NCBI GenBank assembly: GCA_002373715.1
Contig: DFLI01000138.1
Span: 1 to 30,431 of the forward strand
From: Bacteroidales bacterium UBA3623
Lineage (GTDB): Bacteria > Bacteroidota > Bacteroidia > Bacteroidales > UBA932
DNA length: 30,431 bases
Reading direction: 5' to 3'
Shown here: positions 24,301 to 30,431 of the stretch, in pieces
Layout: every line of letters starts with the position of its first letter
How positions within the stretch are numbered: the first letter of the stretch is position 1
Program-made: the position numbers and the translations under genes
The notes under the pieces: model-generated
What the model saw: only the letters and a program-made list of their open reading frames with translations
Databases searched by the model: none
Told to the model about the DNA's origin: nothing

Positions 24301-24657
24301 TTCCCCGCCCTCTATGGTGGTGGCGCCGGTCAGGGTAACATCTCCTCCTCCATCGTTTCCGGTGGCCGTTACAACTTCTATCCTCAGACCAAGTACCTGG
24401 TTAACATGGCCTACCTGCGTCTGAAGAACCTCACCATCGGCTACACTCTGCCTCGCAACATCACTCAGAAGATTTCCATCGACAAGGTTCGCATCTATGT
24501 AGCTGCTACCAACCTCCTGGACATCATCAACCACAACCATGGCACCGGCATTGACCCTGAAATCAATACGGGTGTTGGTTCCTATGCTAACGGTGTTTGG
24601 GGTCGTACCGAGCCTATCTACCGTACTTACTCTTGCGGCTTGCAGGTCACGTTCTAA
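21385..24657 (+). CDS. susC: SusC/RagA-family TonB-dependent outer-membrane transporter (susC2)
   Basis: The 1090-residue protein starts MKMTKLFAACAAAFLLLGTASAYA (a signal peptide). It has a carboxypeptidase-regulatory-like domain at about 38-115 (VTGTVVDAQGAPIPGASVII), the TonB-box-like EEVVVVGYGTQKK at about 114-126, and a plug with PLYVVDGVPMDN and NPQDIASISVLKDAASSSIYGTRA. The long barrel ends in the aromatic strand YSCGLQVTF. It is more canonical than susC1, whose TonB-box region reads EATVTAEFG. It should import a different oligosaccharide than susC1, given only family-level similarity. It is the first gene of a two-gene operon, with susD2 starting 20 bp later. Its strong preference for C/T-ending codons creates a 1035-codon open frame on the opposite strand, which I regard as a shadow. 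Confidence 0.95.
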   Translation: MKMTKLFAACAAAFLLLGTASAYAATSSNEVVADQQQIRVTGTVVDAQGAPIPGASVIIKGTATGTMTDAKGVFTISVRPGATLEVSCIGYTTVEVAAKETVRIVLQEDQEFLEEVVVVGYGTQKKANLTGAVSTVDVEKTLDGKSVSSVGKALQGAVPGLTIINDNGDINAEPTIVIRGIGTLSNSGTSTPLYVVDGVPMDNLSYLNPQDIASISVLKDAASSSIYGTRAAFGVVLVTTKSATTSEKAVVSYNNNFGWSQATDLPDYPTVIEQVTAMTEANNRAGVASELFGMYLDSDHFLEMAKKWQQKHGGKAPYREMVWGDDYDAQGYYADWDVKNIMFNKAAPSQNHTVSVQGATEKTNYYMSVGYNKEQGLLNFNPDKVRKINATVNVSAQVLKWLKVGARVNFSNKIYNYPYSRGSNSYQYLWRWGSFFGPYGYYVDEDGTQYEARTLIGARMTGAPSSQTTMNLRLGGFLKADIVKGLSFNADYTFTDKVGRYKGPGYPSYVLNTWGVNPSVGNIAGATTWMETSRDFYYNHSANAYFDYALDIRENHHFNFKLGANMDKSEYEYLYYERHALMDINMPELALADEDYSYTHRHTHNGSIGFFGRINYDYAGKYLAEFNIRRDGSSKFPAKDQWGTFLSGSLGYRISEENFWKPIKPVVNNAKIRASYGQVGNQEVGSDMFLETMTKQTNAVNWLGSGSSKYDYFSAPKMVSESLTWESIATTNVGIDLGFLKGDLNVSFDWFQRNTKDMLAPGKALPSVIGASAAYENAGSLRTRGWEFNIDWHHTFGEFNVYANANLSDYKTIVTEWDSNDLINSYYTGKEYGEIWGFETDRYFTSAADVASSASQKLLESGAFHYGPGDIKFVDQDGNGEINWGKGTPTDHGDLIKIGNSTPRYQYSFRLGGSWKGIDLDVYFQGVGKRDMWTQSSFVMPFMRGVDGIYTNQMSYVTADQVAKEDINQDAWFPALYGGGAGQGNISSSIVSGGRYNFYPQTKYLVNMAYLRLKNLTIGYTLPRNITQKISIDKVRIYVAATNLLDIINHNHGTGIDPEINTGVGSYANGVWGRTEPIYRTYSCGLQVTF

Positions 24658-24677
24658 CCCATTAGTTGCATACGATT

Positions 24678-26450
24678 ATGAAAAAATATCTTATCATTTC
24701 CCTGGCTTTGATCTTTGCACTTGTATCTTGCAAAAAGATCAACGAAGACATTCTGAACGGAGACCCTTATACTTCGTTCACCAAGAGCAATTACTTCACC
24801 AGCGAAAAGAATGTTGAGCTGTTTGCCAACTACTTCTATAACGACTTCGCCGGTTACGGTAACTCCGGTAGCTACGGCGTGTACTACTTCCCCACCCTCA
24901 ACGATAACCAGACTCCTACCGGTTATACTGAGTGGAGCTTCACTTCCGTAACTGCTAACAATTCCACCTGGAACGACAGCTATACCAACATCCGTCGCGC
25001 CAACACGCTCATCGAGGCCATCCCCGGCATCTCCAGCATGAGTGAAAGCGCCAAGAACAACTGGCTGGGCGTAGCCCGTCTGTTCCGTGCCTGGTATCAC
25101 TACAAGCTGGTTCGCACTTTCGGCGACTGCTATTGGGTAGATAAGGTTCTGGATACCTCCGATGAAGACGTCCTCTATGGTCCCCGTCAGGATCGAGACG
25201 CCGTCATGGACAAGGTTCTCGAAGACCTGAACTTCGCGGTTGGCCATATCACTATGAACGGCGGCTCCCGCACCGCTATCAACAATATGGTAGCCCAGGC
25301 TATGAAGAGCGAAATCTGCCTGTACGAAGGTACCTTCTGCAAGTATCGTTCTGCTGCCGACGGTCAGAAGGCCGCTGACGCCACCCGCGCCAACGCCTTC
25401 CTCACCGAGTCCAAGCACGCTTCCCAGGCCATCATGAGTAACGCCGAATACGGTGTTAGCGCCAGCTATCGTGCCATCTACAACTCCTTAGATCTTTCCA
25501 AGGGCGAAGCCGCCAAGGAAATGATTCTCTACAAGAAGTATCAGACCGGTGCCCTCACCCACAGCCTTATTGACTACACCTGCGGTTCCACCCAGCAGAA
25601 TGGTCTTACCAAGGACGCTTTCGATGCATACCTGTTCACCGATGGCGAATGCCTGGCCAACACCACTATGGATAAGAACGACCACGGTGTGAAGAAGAGC
25701 ATTACTCCCGGAACCTACCGTGACGAAGGCAACTATGTACTGGACATCTCCGGTGTTCTGGCCACCCGTGACCCTCGTCTGGCCGAGTCTGTGGACAACG
25801 TGCTCCTGCCTCCGGGACTGGGATACCGTCGTTATCAGCTGGGCGCCGAATCCACCTGCTCCACCGGCTATGGTGTGCAGAAGTTCGATACCCCCCTGTT
25901 CACCGATGCAAACCTTCGTAACTCCATCGGCGGCGCCGAGACCGATGCCCCTATCTTCTGGCTCAGCACCATCCTCCTCAACTACGCCGAGGCTTGCGCC
26001 GAATTGGGCAGCATCTCCCAGGACGACCTGGATGCTTCCATCAACAGACTCCGCAGCCGTGTTAACATGCCTAAGCTCACCACTGCTCCCAAGGCCGATC
26101 CCGCCAACAACATGGGTGTTAGCAACCTCATTTGGGAAATCCGTCGTGAGCGCCGCGTTGAGCTGATGTTCGACAACGACGACCGCTACTGGAGCCTCAT
26201 CCGCTGGCACCAGCTGGACAAGCTTGATCAGACCCTGTATCCCAACCTCCGCAAGGGTGGCTGGATTGGCACCGAAATCTACAATGCCGATGCCGGTCTG
26301 AAGGACAAGACCACCATTGACGCCAACGGTTACATTGACTGCAGCAACGGTACTACCGGCCGTAAGTACGACAAGAAGTATTATCTGGCTCCTATTCCTT
26401 CCGGTCAGGCCACTCTGAATCCTCAGATTGGCCAGAACCCTGGTTGGTAA
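24678..26450 (+). CDS. susD: SusD/RagB-like surface nutrient-binding lipoprotein (susD2)
   Basis: The 590-residue protein starts at the ATG at 24678. The longer frame from 24666 uses TTG. The signal MKKYLIISLALIFALVSC places the lipidated cysteine at residue 18. SusD features are the helical N-terminal part with RRANTLIEAIPG and LGVARLFRAWYHYKLVRTFGD, the TTILLNYAEACAELG-type helix region near 440, the INRLRSRVNMP helix, and the C-terminal IRRERRVELMFDNDDRYWSLIRWH segment that marks the RagB/SusD fold. It pairs with susC2, and the operon ends at the terminator at 26469-26499. No glycan-binding lipoprotein or CAZyme follows in the same operon. Confidence 0.95.
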   Translation: MKKYLIISLALIFALVSCKKINEDILNGDPYTSFTKSNYFTSEKNVELFANYFYNDFAGYGNSGSYGVYYFPTLNDNQTPTGYTEWSFTSVTANNSTWNDSYTNIRRANTLIEAIPGISSMSESAKNNWLGVARLFRAWYHYKLVRTFGDCYWVDKVLDTSDEDVLYGPRQDRDAVMDKVLEDLNFAVGHITMNGGSRTAINNMVAQAMKSEICLYEGTFCKYRSAADGQKAADATRANAFLTESKHASQAIMSNAEYGVSASYRAIYNSLDLSKGEAAKEMILYKKYQTGALTHSLIDYTCGSTQQNGLTKDAFDAYLFTDGECLANTTMDKNDHGVKKSITPGTYRDEGNYVLDISGVLATRDPRLAESVDNVLLPPGLGYRRYQLGAESTCSTGYGVQKFDTPLFTDANLRNSIGGAETDAPIFWLSTILLNYAEACAELGSISQDDLDASINRLRSRVNMPKLTTAPKADPANNMGVSNLIWEIRRERRVELMFDNDDRYWSLIRWHQLDKLDQTLYPNLRKGGWIGTEIYNADAGLKDKTTIDANGYIDCSNGTTGRKYDKKYYLAPIPSGQATLNPQIGQNPGW

Positions 26451-26468
26451 TAGAAACCTCCCTATAGC

Positions 26469-26499
26469 AATCAGGCGGCCCTTCCCGGGCCGCCTGATT
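26469..26499 (+). terminator. Terminator of the susC2-susD2 operon (repeat copy 3)
   Basis: AATCAGGCGGCCC pairs with GGGCCGCCTGATT (13 perfect pairs) around loop TTCCC, followed by TGTTTTTC. It is the same hairpin family as copies 1, 2 and 4. Here the usual GAC near the left arm is GGC, giving a perfect stem. Confidence 0.9.
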
Positions 26500-26529
26500 T
26501 GTTTTTCTTCCAAACCTTTTGTAGATTTG
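26498..26529 (+). promoter_or_regulatory. Promoter of the HepT/MntA pair, overlapping the terminator tail
   Basis: TTTG (26498-26501), exactly 20 nt, then TAGATTTG (26522-26529) match the consensus. The TTTG is the start of the T-tract of the preceding terminator. The -7 box ends 6 nt before the ATG at 26536, so the transcript should be nearly leaderless. Confidence 0.65.
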
Positions 26530-26535
26530 TGGTGT

Positions 26536-26835
26536 ATGAATAAGAAAACCAGGAAATTGGTAGAGCAGATGTGTGCGGTTCTCGCTACCGAGCCAGTCAA
26601 AAAGGCGTGGCTCTTCGGTTCCTATGCCCGCGGGCAGGAAGGGCCGGACAGCGACGTAGATTTGCTGGTAGAGATGGCCCCCAATAATTTGACCATCCTT
26701 GGTTTTCTTGGTATTCAGACCCGCCTCGAAAAGGCCACGAAGACAACGGTAGACCTCATCGAAGACGAGTGTCTGGAAGATTTCGCACGAGAATCGGCCG
26801 ACCAAGACAAGATCCTTATTTATGAATCAGCTTGA
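26536..26835 (+). CDS. mntA: MntA-type minimal nucleotidyltransferase antitoxin
   Basis: The 99-residue protein starts at the ATG at 26536. The nucleotidyltransferase signature GSYARGQEGPDSDVDLLVE spans residues 28-46 and fits GSx10DxD exactly (G28, S29, D40, D42). A third acidic residue in TVDLIE (D73) completes the metal site. In characterised HepT/MntA systems the antitoxin adenylylates the HEPN toxin on a tyrosine and silences it. The gene overlaps the next start by 14 bp, the tight coupling expected of this module. All catalytic residues are present, so the protein should be active. Chromosomal copies may stabilise DNA or act in phage defence. Confidence 0.9.
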   Translation: MNKKTRKLVEQMCAVLATEPVKKAWLFGSYARGQEGPDSDVDLLVEMAPNNLTILGFLGIQTRLEKATKTTVDLIEDECLEDFARESADQDKILIYESA

Positions 26836-27157
26836 TTGGAAACCCGTTCTCGAAAGGATTCTGGAGAGCATCAACAATATTGAAACTCTGTTGGTTACAA
26901 CGACAGAGGAGTCGTTCTTGACTAATCTAAAAGACTACAACGCGATTTGTTTGGAGTTTATTCAGATTGGCGAAAAGGTTAATCAATTACCGGAATCCTT
27001 TTACGATCAACATCCAGAGATTCCCTGGCACGAACTCTATGGCCTGCGCAACCGCATTGTTCACGGTTATGATAAAGTCAAAAAGAGCATTATCTGGGCA
27101 ACGATAATTCAAGACCTCCCTGCTATCAAAGGGCAAATCCAGCAATTATTATCATAA
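26822..27157 (+). CDS. hepT: HepT-type HEPN ribonuclease toxin
   Basis: The 111-residue helical protein ends its second half with GLRNRIVHGYD. This contains the HEPN RNase motif RX4H (R76, H81) and the RX4HXY arrangement with Y83, the tyrosine that MntA-type antitoxins modify in studied systems. The toxin would cut RNA in the cytoplasm unless adenylylated. It overlaps the antitoxin gene by 14 bp and is followed 6 bp later by the terminator at 27164-27190. Length and motif position are normal for the family, and nothing suggests decay. Confidence 0.9.
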   Translation: MNQLDWKPVLERILESINNIETLLVTTTEESFLTNLKDYNAICLEFIQIGEKVNQLPESFYDQHPEIPWHELYGLRNRIVHGYDKVKKSIIWATIIQDLPAIKGQIQQLLS

Positions 27158-27163
27158 CACTCA

Positions 27164-27190
27164 TCAGGCGACCCTTCCCGGGCCGCCTGA
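27164..27190 (+). terminator. Terminator after the HepT/MntA pair (repeat copy 4)
   Basis: TCAGGCGACCC and GGGCCGCCTGA flank loop TTCCC, then TTTGTTTG. The 27-nt core is identical in polarity and sequence to copies 1 and 2 when those are read on the minus strand. It lies between convergent genes but lacks a T-run on the minus side. Confidence 0.85.
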
Positions 27191-27217
27191 TTTGTTTGTA
27201 TATGTCTTACGCGGAAA

Positions 27218-28303
27218 CTACTTCAGCGCAGCGGCTAGGGCGTGCCAGTGTTCGGGAGTCATGCTGCCGGGGGTGAAGAGGCAGATGCCGGCGGCACCAG
27301 CCTCGCGGGCGCCCTTCACGGCAGTGGCCATTTCGGCCGGAATAAGACCGCTCTGCTCGGGGTCTTCCAACTCTACTTTGCGCTTCCATTCGCGGCAGAT
27401 GAACAGACCGCTGATAACTGGTTTGTCGGGAACGGAGTTCACTTCTTCCTTGGTTACCTCCCCTACCCATTCGGCCGGCTGGAGATAGAAGTCGTTGTAG
27501 TTCATGGGGAAGAACATATCCACATCCCACTTGTCCCATTCCTGTCGCACCATCCACACGGCGTGGCTGTGGGGACCAGGGAACACATCGGCACTTACCT
27601 TACCGCCCTTGGCATGCACGGCGGCGCAGATGTCGTTCACCAGAGAGGTTACCTGGTCGCAGCGGAACTGGGCCCATTCGGCCACCTTGGAAGGATCTTC
27701 CACGGCCTTGATATCAATGCCGGTGAGCTCCTTGAATGTGGCTACGCAGTCGTCGCAGTAGCAATAATCGGCCGGGGCGTATTCCTCGTCCATTACCAGG
27801 CCGTACTTATCCCACAGGCCGCGGGAGAGGATTACGTCCGGGTAGCGGATATAGTCCAGCTGCACATAATCCACGTTGGGCAGCATGGCAATCTCTACCA
27901 TCTGGTCTACCAGCAGCTTATGCACGTTGGGATTGGCCGGATCCAGCGCCTTATAATAAGATACGTAGGCGGGGTATTCATCGGCCGATTGGCCCAGACG
28001 GTTCACGGCATACCACTCGTGCGGTTTGTCAGCGCGGAGCATGCAGGGAATCCAGGCATGATACTCCAGGCCTTCGGCATGGGCACGGGCCGATGCTTCC
28101 GCTACAATGGCAGGATCGCTGTTCTCCAGGCACACGCCCACCACACCCTGGGACTTCCAGAAGTGCATCTGCTGCTGCAGCTCATCCATGTTCGTTTTCT
28201 CGTTGATGCCCTGCCACACATAGACGGGGAAGGCGGCTTTTTGCTGCGTGCAGGCGCACAGAAGGGCCGCGGCAGCCAGAAGGGAAAGGGTTAATTTACG
28301 CAT
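27218..28303 (-). CDS. GHL10-like (DUF187-type) putative glycoside hydrolase lipoprotein
   Basis: The 361-residue protein starts at the ATG at 28303 (MRKLTLSLLAAAALLCAC), a lipoprotein signal with the cysteine at about residue 18. The remainder looks like a (beta/alpha)8 barrel of the GHL10/DUF187 group: KSQGVVGVCLEN, then YHAWIPCMLR, VDYVQLDYIRYPD with the hallmark DYIRYP, and a later DMFFPMNYNDF. A cysteine pair in YCYCDDC (about residues 182-188) resembles the short Cys motif sometimes found in related proteins. Such enzymes are predicted to act on glycans at the cell surface, but no substrate is known for this branch. It is the last gene of the operon with the phosphoesterase and oxidoreductase, 36 bp after the phosphoesterase stop. 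Confidence 0.75.
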   Translation of the reverse strand: MRKLTLSLLAAAALLCACTQQKAAFPVYVWQGINEKTNMDELQQQMHFWKSQGVVGVCLENSDPAIVAEASARAHAEGLEYHAWIPCMLRADKPHEWYAVNRLGQSADEYPAYVSYYKALDPANPNVHKLLVDQMVEIAMLPNVDYVQLDYIRYPDVILSRGLWDKYGLVMDEEYAPADYCYCDDCVATFKELTGIDIKAVEDPSKVAEWAQFRCDQVTSLVNDICAAVHAKGGKVSADVFPGPHSHAVWMVRQEWDKWDVDMFFPMNYNDFYLQPAEWVGEVTKEEVNSVPDKPVISGLFICREWKRKVELEDPEQSGLIPAEMATAVKGAREAGAAGICLFTPGSMTPEHWHALAAALK

Positions 28304-28339
28304 GGTCAATAGTTTGGTTCTTACAAAGGTATGAAATTC

Positions 28340-29401
28340 TTAGATTAAATCCAGCACCTGCTGCTTTTCACCACCCAGCAAGCGCACCCAAGTGCGAAAG
28401 CCGGGCTCTCCCTTTCGGAACTGAAACACCCGGCAGCCGGAGACCTTCTGGTCGGAAACGCCTTCCCGTCCCAGATGGTTGTACACGGTGTCGCAGCCAC
28501 TGAAGCGGCCGTAGATGAAGTAAACGCCGGTTTCCCCGCGCAGCACGTAGTCACAGTCGTGGTCGTGACCGGTAACAACGGCCTGCACGTCTTCCCTTTC
28601 CAGGAACAGGCCGAAAAGGCCGCTGTTCACGCGGGAAGGGCAGGGTTCCTCGCAGTTGTTACCCACCAGGAAGCGGTTGGGCGCCTCCAGCAGGGCCCGC
28701 TCAATCTCGCGGAGAGGAATGTGGAAGAAGGCCAGGGCCGGAACAGGCTCTCCGGCATTGCCATCGGCCAGCTGCACGCTTATCTGCTTGTACCAGTCCA
28801 GCTGAGAAGAACGGATATAGTCGTAGCAATGCGCATCTCCCAGGCCCTTCAATTTCACGGCATCCATGGAATCGAAAAGGTAGAACACCCGGTCGGGGCC
28901 ATTAACACCCTCCAGGCCGATGGCATCGTTAGAGCAGCCATATATGGCCGGGTCGGGCTCCGTGTTGAGGCAGCCGGGCAGGCTTCTGATAAGGGAGTAC
29001 ATCTGGTCACGCGAAGAGCCAAACTGGGAGTCGTGGTTACCCAGGGCCACCGCCCAAGGAATGCCGCTTTCGGCCAGGGGCGTCAGGATTTCCTTGGCGC
29101 TCTCCAGGTCCGGTTTGCCAAAGACAATGTCTCCGGTATGAATCACCAAGTCCGGTTTCACGCCCTCCAGGGCTTCCTTCACGCATTCCAGCGCCCGGGC
29201 GCTGCGAGGGTCCCCCGCAATATAATGCGTATCTGTAAACTGCACCAGGGTGAATGTCCCGTCGGGCCGATAAGGCAGCGTAGCCGCCAGCCGGGCCGCC
29301 TTGGATTCTTCAGCCTTTGGGGCGCATGCCGCTAGAGAAGGAGCAGCGGCAGCCAGCACACCAGCCCAAGCCGCATCTTTAAGGAACTGTCGTCTTTTCA
29401 T
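28340..29401 (-). CDS. Tat-exported calcineurin-like metallophosphoesterase
   Basis: The 353-residue protein begins MKRRQFLKDAAWAG, a twin-arginine (Tat) signal, and ends its signal region with SLAAC, a lipobox, so it may be a Tat-exported lipoprotein. The metallophosphoesterase motifs appear in order: FTDTHY (DxH), VIHTGDIV (GD), ALGNHDS (GNHD), FFHIP and VVTGHDHDCDY (GHxH-like, GHDHD). These bind a two-metal centre that hydrolyses phosphomono- or diesters. Length and motif spacing are normal. The start lies 1 bp after the stop of the oxidoreductase gene, so the two are co-translated or tightly coupled. The specific substrate is unknown. Confidence 0.85.
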   Translation of the reverse strand: MKRRQFLKDAAWAGVLAAAAPSLAACAPKAEESKAARLAATLPYRPDGTFTLVQFTDTHYIAGDPRSARALECVKEALEGVKPDLVIHTGDIVFGKPDLESAKEILTPLAESGIPWAVALGNHDSQFGSSRDQMYSLIRSLPGCLNTEPDPAIYGCSNDAIGLEGVNGPDRVFYLFDSMDAVKLKGLGDAHCYDYIRSSQLDWYKQISVQLADGNAGEPVPALAFFHIPLREIERALLEAPNRFLVGNNCEEPCPSRVNSGLFGLFLEREDVQAVVTGHDHDCDYVLRGETGVYFIYGRFSGCDTVYNHLGREGVSDQKVSGCRVFQFRKGEPGFRTWVRLLGGEKQQVLDLI

Positions 29402-29402
29402 A

Positions 29403-30431
29403 TCATTCAGGTAGTTTTACCCAAGTTTCGTTAGCCCAGCCTACGGTGCGGCCGATGCCTTTTACTTCTCCCCTCACGCCGGCTTCCTGCAATTCCCGGA
29501 AGCCCGGGTCGGAGGGTTTCAGGTCCAGAAAAGGAAGCAGGTAGCAGCCGTGGTCCAGCAATACGGCCTGTACCTCTGAGGCAGGCACTTCATGCGGATG
29601 GCGGCCGCTTTTTACGGCAAGGGCGGCCAGCGCCCCGGCGGCCTGCCCCACGCCCATCACAACGGGCTGCAGACGCGTTCCACCGTTCATTTCCCAGGAG
29701 GAAGACATGGCTTTATCGGCCACCAAAAAGTCTTCTGTTTCTATGGGGATTACCACTCCCAGCGGCACGCTGAAGGAGGGAATCTTGCCATACCAGAGGT
29801 GGCTCAGTTCCTCTCGACGGGGATTCTGGTTGTGGTGATGGTCCACAGGGTAATCCCCCACCGCCACGGCGCGGGTGTAAAGGTCAAAGTCGTAGGGCTT
29901 CAAAGCCGCTGCCACCGTCATGGTGTCACGCCCAGCTATGCGCCGCGCTTCACGGAAGTACGGGAAGAAGGGAAGGCCGTCTTCCGTGGGGTAAACGTCA
30001 TCGGCTATGGCCAGATGGCCATACCCCAGCTCTGTCTGTAAGTAATAGATGTAGCCCAGCGTGCGCAGTTTGGCTTGCCGATAAGCCTCTTCCCGCTCCT
30101 CAGGCGTCATATCCAAGTATTCGGCAAAATAATCGTTCCCGCCCTGGGGCCAGTTGAGCATGATGTGCCCGTCCGGAAGCCGGCCGTAGGATAACATCAT
30201 GTCTTTGTCCCAGGTGTCGCAACATTGGCGATACAGTTCGGGGTTGTACCCTTCCGGCTTCACGGGCGTTACCGGGTGGTCGTATTCTTTCACGATGGCC
30301 ACATAGGTAAGGTCCTGTGCGGTAATGCGGTCCTGCAGTTCGGCTGCGCCCACTGCTTCCGCCACGTCTCCCAGCTCCGTGCCGTCAATGAGGATGCGGG
30401 CCTTGATGCGGGTGCCGTCGGAGAGGGTGAG
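29403..30431 (-). CDS. FAD-dependent oxidoreductase (PF12831 type), N-terminus beyond the window
   Basis: The frame is open from the right window edge to a TGA at 29403-29405, giving 343 codons. The N-terminal FAD-binding Rossmann motif is outside the window. Visible is the family segment IDGTELGDVAEAVGA, which in FAD_oxidored proteins follows the N-terminal dinucleotide domain, then a long insertion rich in Tyr/Asp. The C-terminal cofactor-binding part includes FLVADKAMSSSWEMNGGTR and VVMGVGQAAGALAALAVK. Such secreted or periplasmic oxidoreductases often accompany glycan-degradation operons in Bacteroidetes, but their substrates are undefined. It heads (or sits inside) the minus-strand operon with the phosphoesterase and the GHL10-like gene. 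Confidence 0.8.
   Translation of the reverse strand, partial: LTLSDGTRIKARILIDGTELGDVAEAVGAAELQDRITAQDLTYVAIVKEYDHPVTPVKPEGYNPELYRQCCDTWDKDMMLSYGRLPDGHIMLNWPQGGNDYFAEYLDMTPEEREEAYRQAKLRTLGYIYYLQTELGYGHLAIADDVYPTEDGLPFFPYFREARRIAGRDTMTVAAALKPYDFDLYTRAVAVGDYPVDHHHNQNPRREELSHLWYGKIPSFSVPLGVVIPIETEDFLVADKAMSSSWEMNGGTRLQPVVMGVGQAAGALAALAVKSGRHPHEVPASEVQAVLLDHGCYLLPFLDLKPSDPGFRELQEAGVRGEVKGIGRTVGWANETWVKLPE

Noticed and set aside
21433..24540. 1035-codon open frame on the minus strand opposite susC2
   Set aside because: It is a shadow of susC2, whose C/T-ending codons avoid stops on the other strand. The translation is Gly/Val/His-rich, has no domain pattern, and lacks a promoter.

Overview
The window looks like a chromosomal segment of an uncultured gut or rumen Bacteroidales (Bacteroidota). 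The evidence is two SusC/SusD outer-membrane nutrient-uptake pairs, many Bacteroidales-type lipoproteins and DUF families (a fimbrillin-like protein, DUF4251, a DUF4397-like protein), start codons mostly without Shine-Dalgarno sequences, and promoters that fit the Bacteroides consensus TTTG - 19 to 20 nt - TAnnTTTG. I cannot assign a genus from this sequence alone.

Layout. Positions 1-4384 hold a partial lipid-linked oligosaccharide flippase (-), a cyclophilin-type prolyl isomerase lipoprotein (+), a COG0523/CobW-type metallochaperone GTPase (-), and a 44-residue peptide gene followed by a fimbrillin-like lipoprotein (-). Positions about 4385-9431 form an AT-richer accessory stretch. It contains remnants of a PfkB-kinase/PAS-protein operon, a degenerate 8-bp repeat, a DUF4143 AAA+ ATPase (-) and, divergently, a 616-residue PD-(D/E)XK nuclease-like protein whose stop overlaps the start of a small secreted protein. 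Positions 9432-9953 are GC-rich, non-coding and full of hairpins, including a 25-bp perfect inverted repeat. They abut the 3' end of a tRNA-Ser(GGA) gene.

Positions 10111-21042 (all -) hold a GH9 glycanase with a C-terminal deacetylase-like domain plus an Ig-like lipoprotein, an Rpn-type PD-(D/E)XK protein, and the operon susC1-susD1-DUF4397-like-DUF4251. A 342-bp divergent promoter region separates this from susC2-susD2 (+, 21385-26450). Then come a HepT/MntA (HEPN/nucleotidyltransferase) toxin-antitoxin pair (+, 26536-27157) and an operon on - (from beyond 30431 down to 27218) of an FAD-dependent oxidoreductase, a Tat-exported metallophosphoesterase and a GHL10-like glycosidase lipoprotein.

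How it works together. The two SusCD pairs, the GH9 enzyme and the secreted hydrolase operon suggest polysaccharide or glycoside harvesting, but no Sus regulator (SusR, hybrid two-component, ECF-sigma/anti-sigma) lies in the window. The most unusual signals are: (i) four near-identical, same-polarity terminator hairpins, two of which supply the TTTG -33 element of the next gene's promoter; (ii) the ATPase / nuclease-like / secreted-protein island beside the hairpin array and tRNA-Ser; and (iii) the tiny peptide gene ahead of the fimbrillin-like lipoprotein.
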